Part shown: piece after piece, positions 62,965 to 64,000 of the stretch
How positions within the stretch are numbered: position 1 is the stretch's first letter
Layout: every line of letters starts with the position of its first letter
Assembly: GCF_001316435.1 (NCBI RefSeq)
Contig: NZ_JXLL01000002.1
Location: 124,001 to 188,000, forward strand
Reading direction: 5' to 3'
DNA from: Caloranaerobacter sp. TR13
GTDB lineage: Bacteria > Bacillota > Clostridia > Tissierellales > Thermohalobacteraceae
DNA length: 64,000 nt
Made by a program: the position numbers and the translations under genes
The notes under the pieces: model-generated
What the model was told of the DNA's origin: nothing
What the model saw: only the letters and a program-made list of their open reading frames with translations
Database searches by the model: none

Positions 62965-64000
62965 ATGAATAAATTAGAAAAGGCTAGAAACTATGTTAAA
63001 GAAAATAAGGACAAGATAAATAAAAAATATCGTATGACATATCATGTTATGGCTCCTGTTGGATGGATTAATGATCCAAATGGATTTTCATATTATAAAG
63101 GAGAGTACCATTTGTTTTATCAGTACCATCCCTATTCAAGCGAATGGGGACCTATGCATTGGGGGCATGTAAAAAGTAAGGATTTGATAAAATGGGAGGA
63201 CTTACCGGTGGCTATAGCGCCTGATATGCCTTATGATGCAGATGGCTGTTTTTCTGGTAGTGCAATAGAGCATGATGAGAAATTGTATTTAATATATACA
63301 GGACATATAGATAAGACAAAAAAGCCGGAAGATATAAGACAAATACAGAATATAGCTGTTTCTGAGGATGGTATAAACTTTACGAAAATTAAAGAGAACC
63401 CAGTAATTGGAACAGATACATTACCGCAAGAAGCAAAATCACAAGATTTTCGTGACCCAAAGGTATGGAAAAAGGGAGATTTATTTTATGTAGTAGTTGG
63501 TTCACGTAACGTTGATGGATCAGGACAAATTTTGATGTATAAATCAAAGGATTTAATTAATTGGGAGTTTGTAAATATAATTGCTAAAAGTTCAAACAAA
63601 ATAGGAAAGATGTGGGAATGTCCTGATTTCTTTGAAATAGATGGAAAAGATGTTTTAATAATATCTCCACAGTATTTGGAATCAAAAGGAGATCGTTTTA
63701 ATAATATATATTCTTCTATATATATGATAGGTTCATTAAATTATGAAAAAGGTATTTTTGTACATGAAGACTATTATGAAATTGATCACGGTTTTGACTT
63801 TTATGCCCCACAAACATTAATTGATGATAAAGGTCGAAGGATTATGATAGCTTGGATGAATGTATGGGACCGAAAATGGCCTACCCATGAATTAAAACAT
63901 GGATGGAATGGTGCTATGACATTACCACGTGTAATACAGTTAAAAGGTAATAAGATTACATTTAGTCCTGTTGAAGAAATAAAAAAATATCGAAATAACG
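62965..64000 (+). CDS. GH32 sucrose-6-phosphate hydrolase / fructan hydrolase, 3'-truncated
   Basis: The frame runs off the window end after 345 codons. AAGGTGAT precedes ATG 62965. The GH32 triad is complete: WINDPNG (nucleophile Asp), FRDPK (transition-state Asp) and WECPDFF (acid/base Glu). HLFYQYHPYSSEWGPMHWGH and DGCFSGSA are further family blocks. There is no signal peptide, so it would act in the cytoplasm on sucrose, sucrose-6-phosphate or imported fructo-oligosaccharides. The C-terminal beta-sandwich is outside the window. The identity of the transporter is unknown. Confidence 0.93.
   Translation, partial: MNKLEKARNYVKENKDKINKKYRMTYHVMAPVGWINDPNGFSYYKGEYHLFYQYHPYSSEWGPMHWGHVKSKDLIKWEDLPVAIAPDMPYDADGCFSGSAIEHDEKLYLIYTGHIDKTKKPEDIRQIQNIAVSEDGINFTKIKENPVIGTDTLPQEAKSQDFRDPKVWKKGDLFYVVVGSRNVDGSGQILMYKSKDLINWEFVNIIAKSSNKIGKMWECPDFFEIDGKDVLIISPQYLESKGDRFNNIYSSIYMIGSLNYEKGIFVHEDYYEIDHGFDFYAPQTLIDDKGRRIMIAWMNVWDRKWPTHELKHGWNGAMTLPRVIQLKGNKITFSPVEEIKKYRNN

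Overview
The window is strongly AT-rich, with G-rich Shine-Dalgarno sites (AAGGGGG, AGGAGG) and several GTG or TTG starts. Together with an oxygen-sensitive class III ribonucleotide reductase, this points to a low-GC anaerobic Firmicute of the Clostridia type. I cannot name the genus. No rRNA, tRNA or CRISPR array was found.

Bases 1-20600 are an alpha-glucan utilisation locus. It holds a neopullulanase-like enzyme cut by the window start, a maltodextrin ABC importer (binding protein and two permeases, no ATPase), a LacI-family regulator, a lipoprotein pullulanase, a lipoprotein alpha-amylase, a GH133-like debranching enzyme, a GH31 alpha-glucosidase, a short GT35 alpha-glucan phosphorylase and a GH65 maltose phosphorylase. 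Pullulanase and amylase would cut polymer outside the membrane, the importer would bring in maltodextrin, and the phosphorylases and glucosidases would finish inside. Near-palindromic LacI-type operators (TGCAAACGGTTGCA or its reverse complement) lie at three promoters, at 1361, 10717 and 20516, so one regulator probably controls the whole set. An AraC-HTH/GGDEF-like fusion and a Tyr-rich small protein sit inside the locus.

Bases 20600-40500 are mostly chromosomal housekeeping and transport. They hold an HlyD/ABC-2 exporter, a LysM-G5-M23 cell-wall hydrolase, an HTH-TPR regulator followed by a 39-residue secreted-peptide gene (a likely peptide quorum-sensing pair), a flippase-like membrane protein, a MacAB-like ATPase/FtsX/fusion-protein operon, nrdD-nrdG, a chemoreceptor, an aldehyde dehydrogenase and a SsuC/TauC-type permease.

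Bases 40649-58530 are an integrative element of about 17.9 kb that has split the ATPase gene of that last ABC transporter. A 21-bp direct repeat marks the ends. Removing one repeat unit restores a 259-residue ATPase in frame. A large serine recombinase lies just inside the left end. The cargo includes McrBC, a Cas4/AddB-like PD-(D/E)XK nuclease, an XRE regulator, an unrecognised 380-residue protein, a dGTPase-like HD protein, a GIY-YIG protein and a NERD protein. A second recombination module (a 45-residue protein plus two overlapping large serine recombinases) lies in the middle. The element looks like a mobile defence island.

Bases 58531-64000 return to the chromosome: the N-terminal part of the split ATPase, small membrane and DUF1904 proteins, an MFS transporter, a probably frameshifted small gene, a lipoprotein, and a GH32 sucrose/fructan hydrolase cut by the window end.
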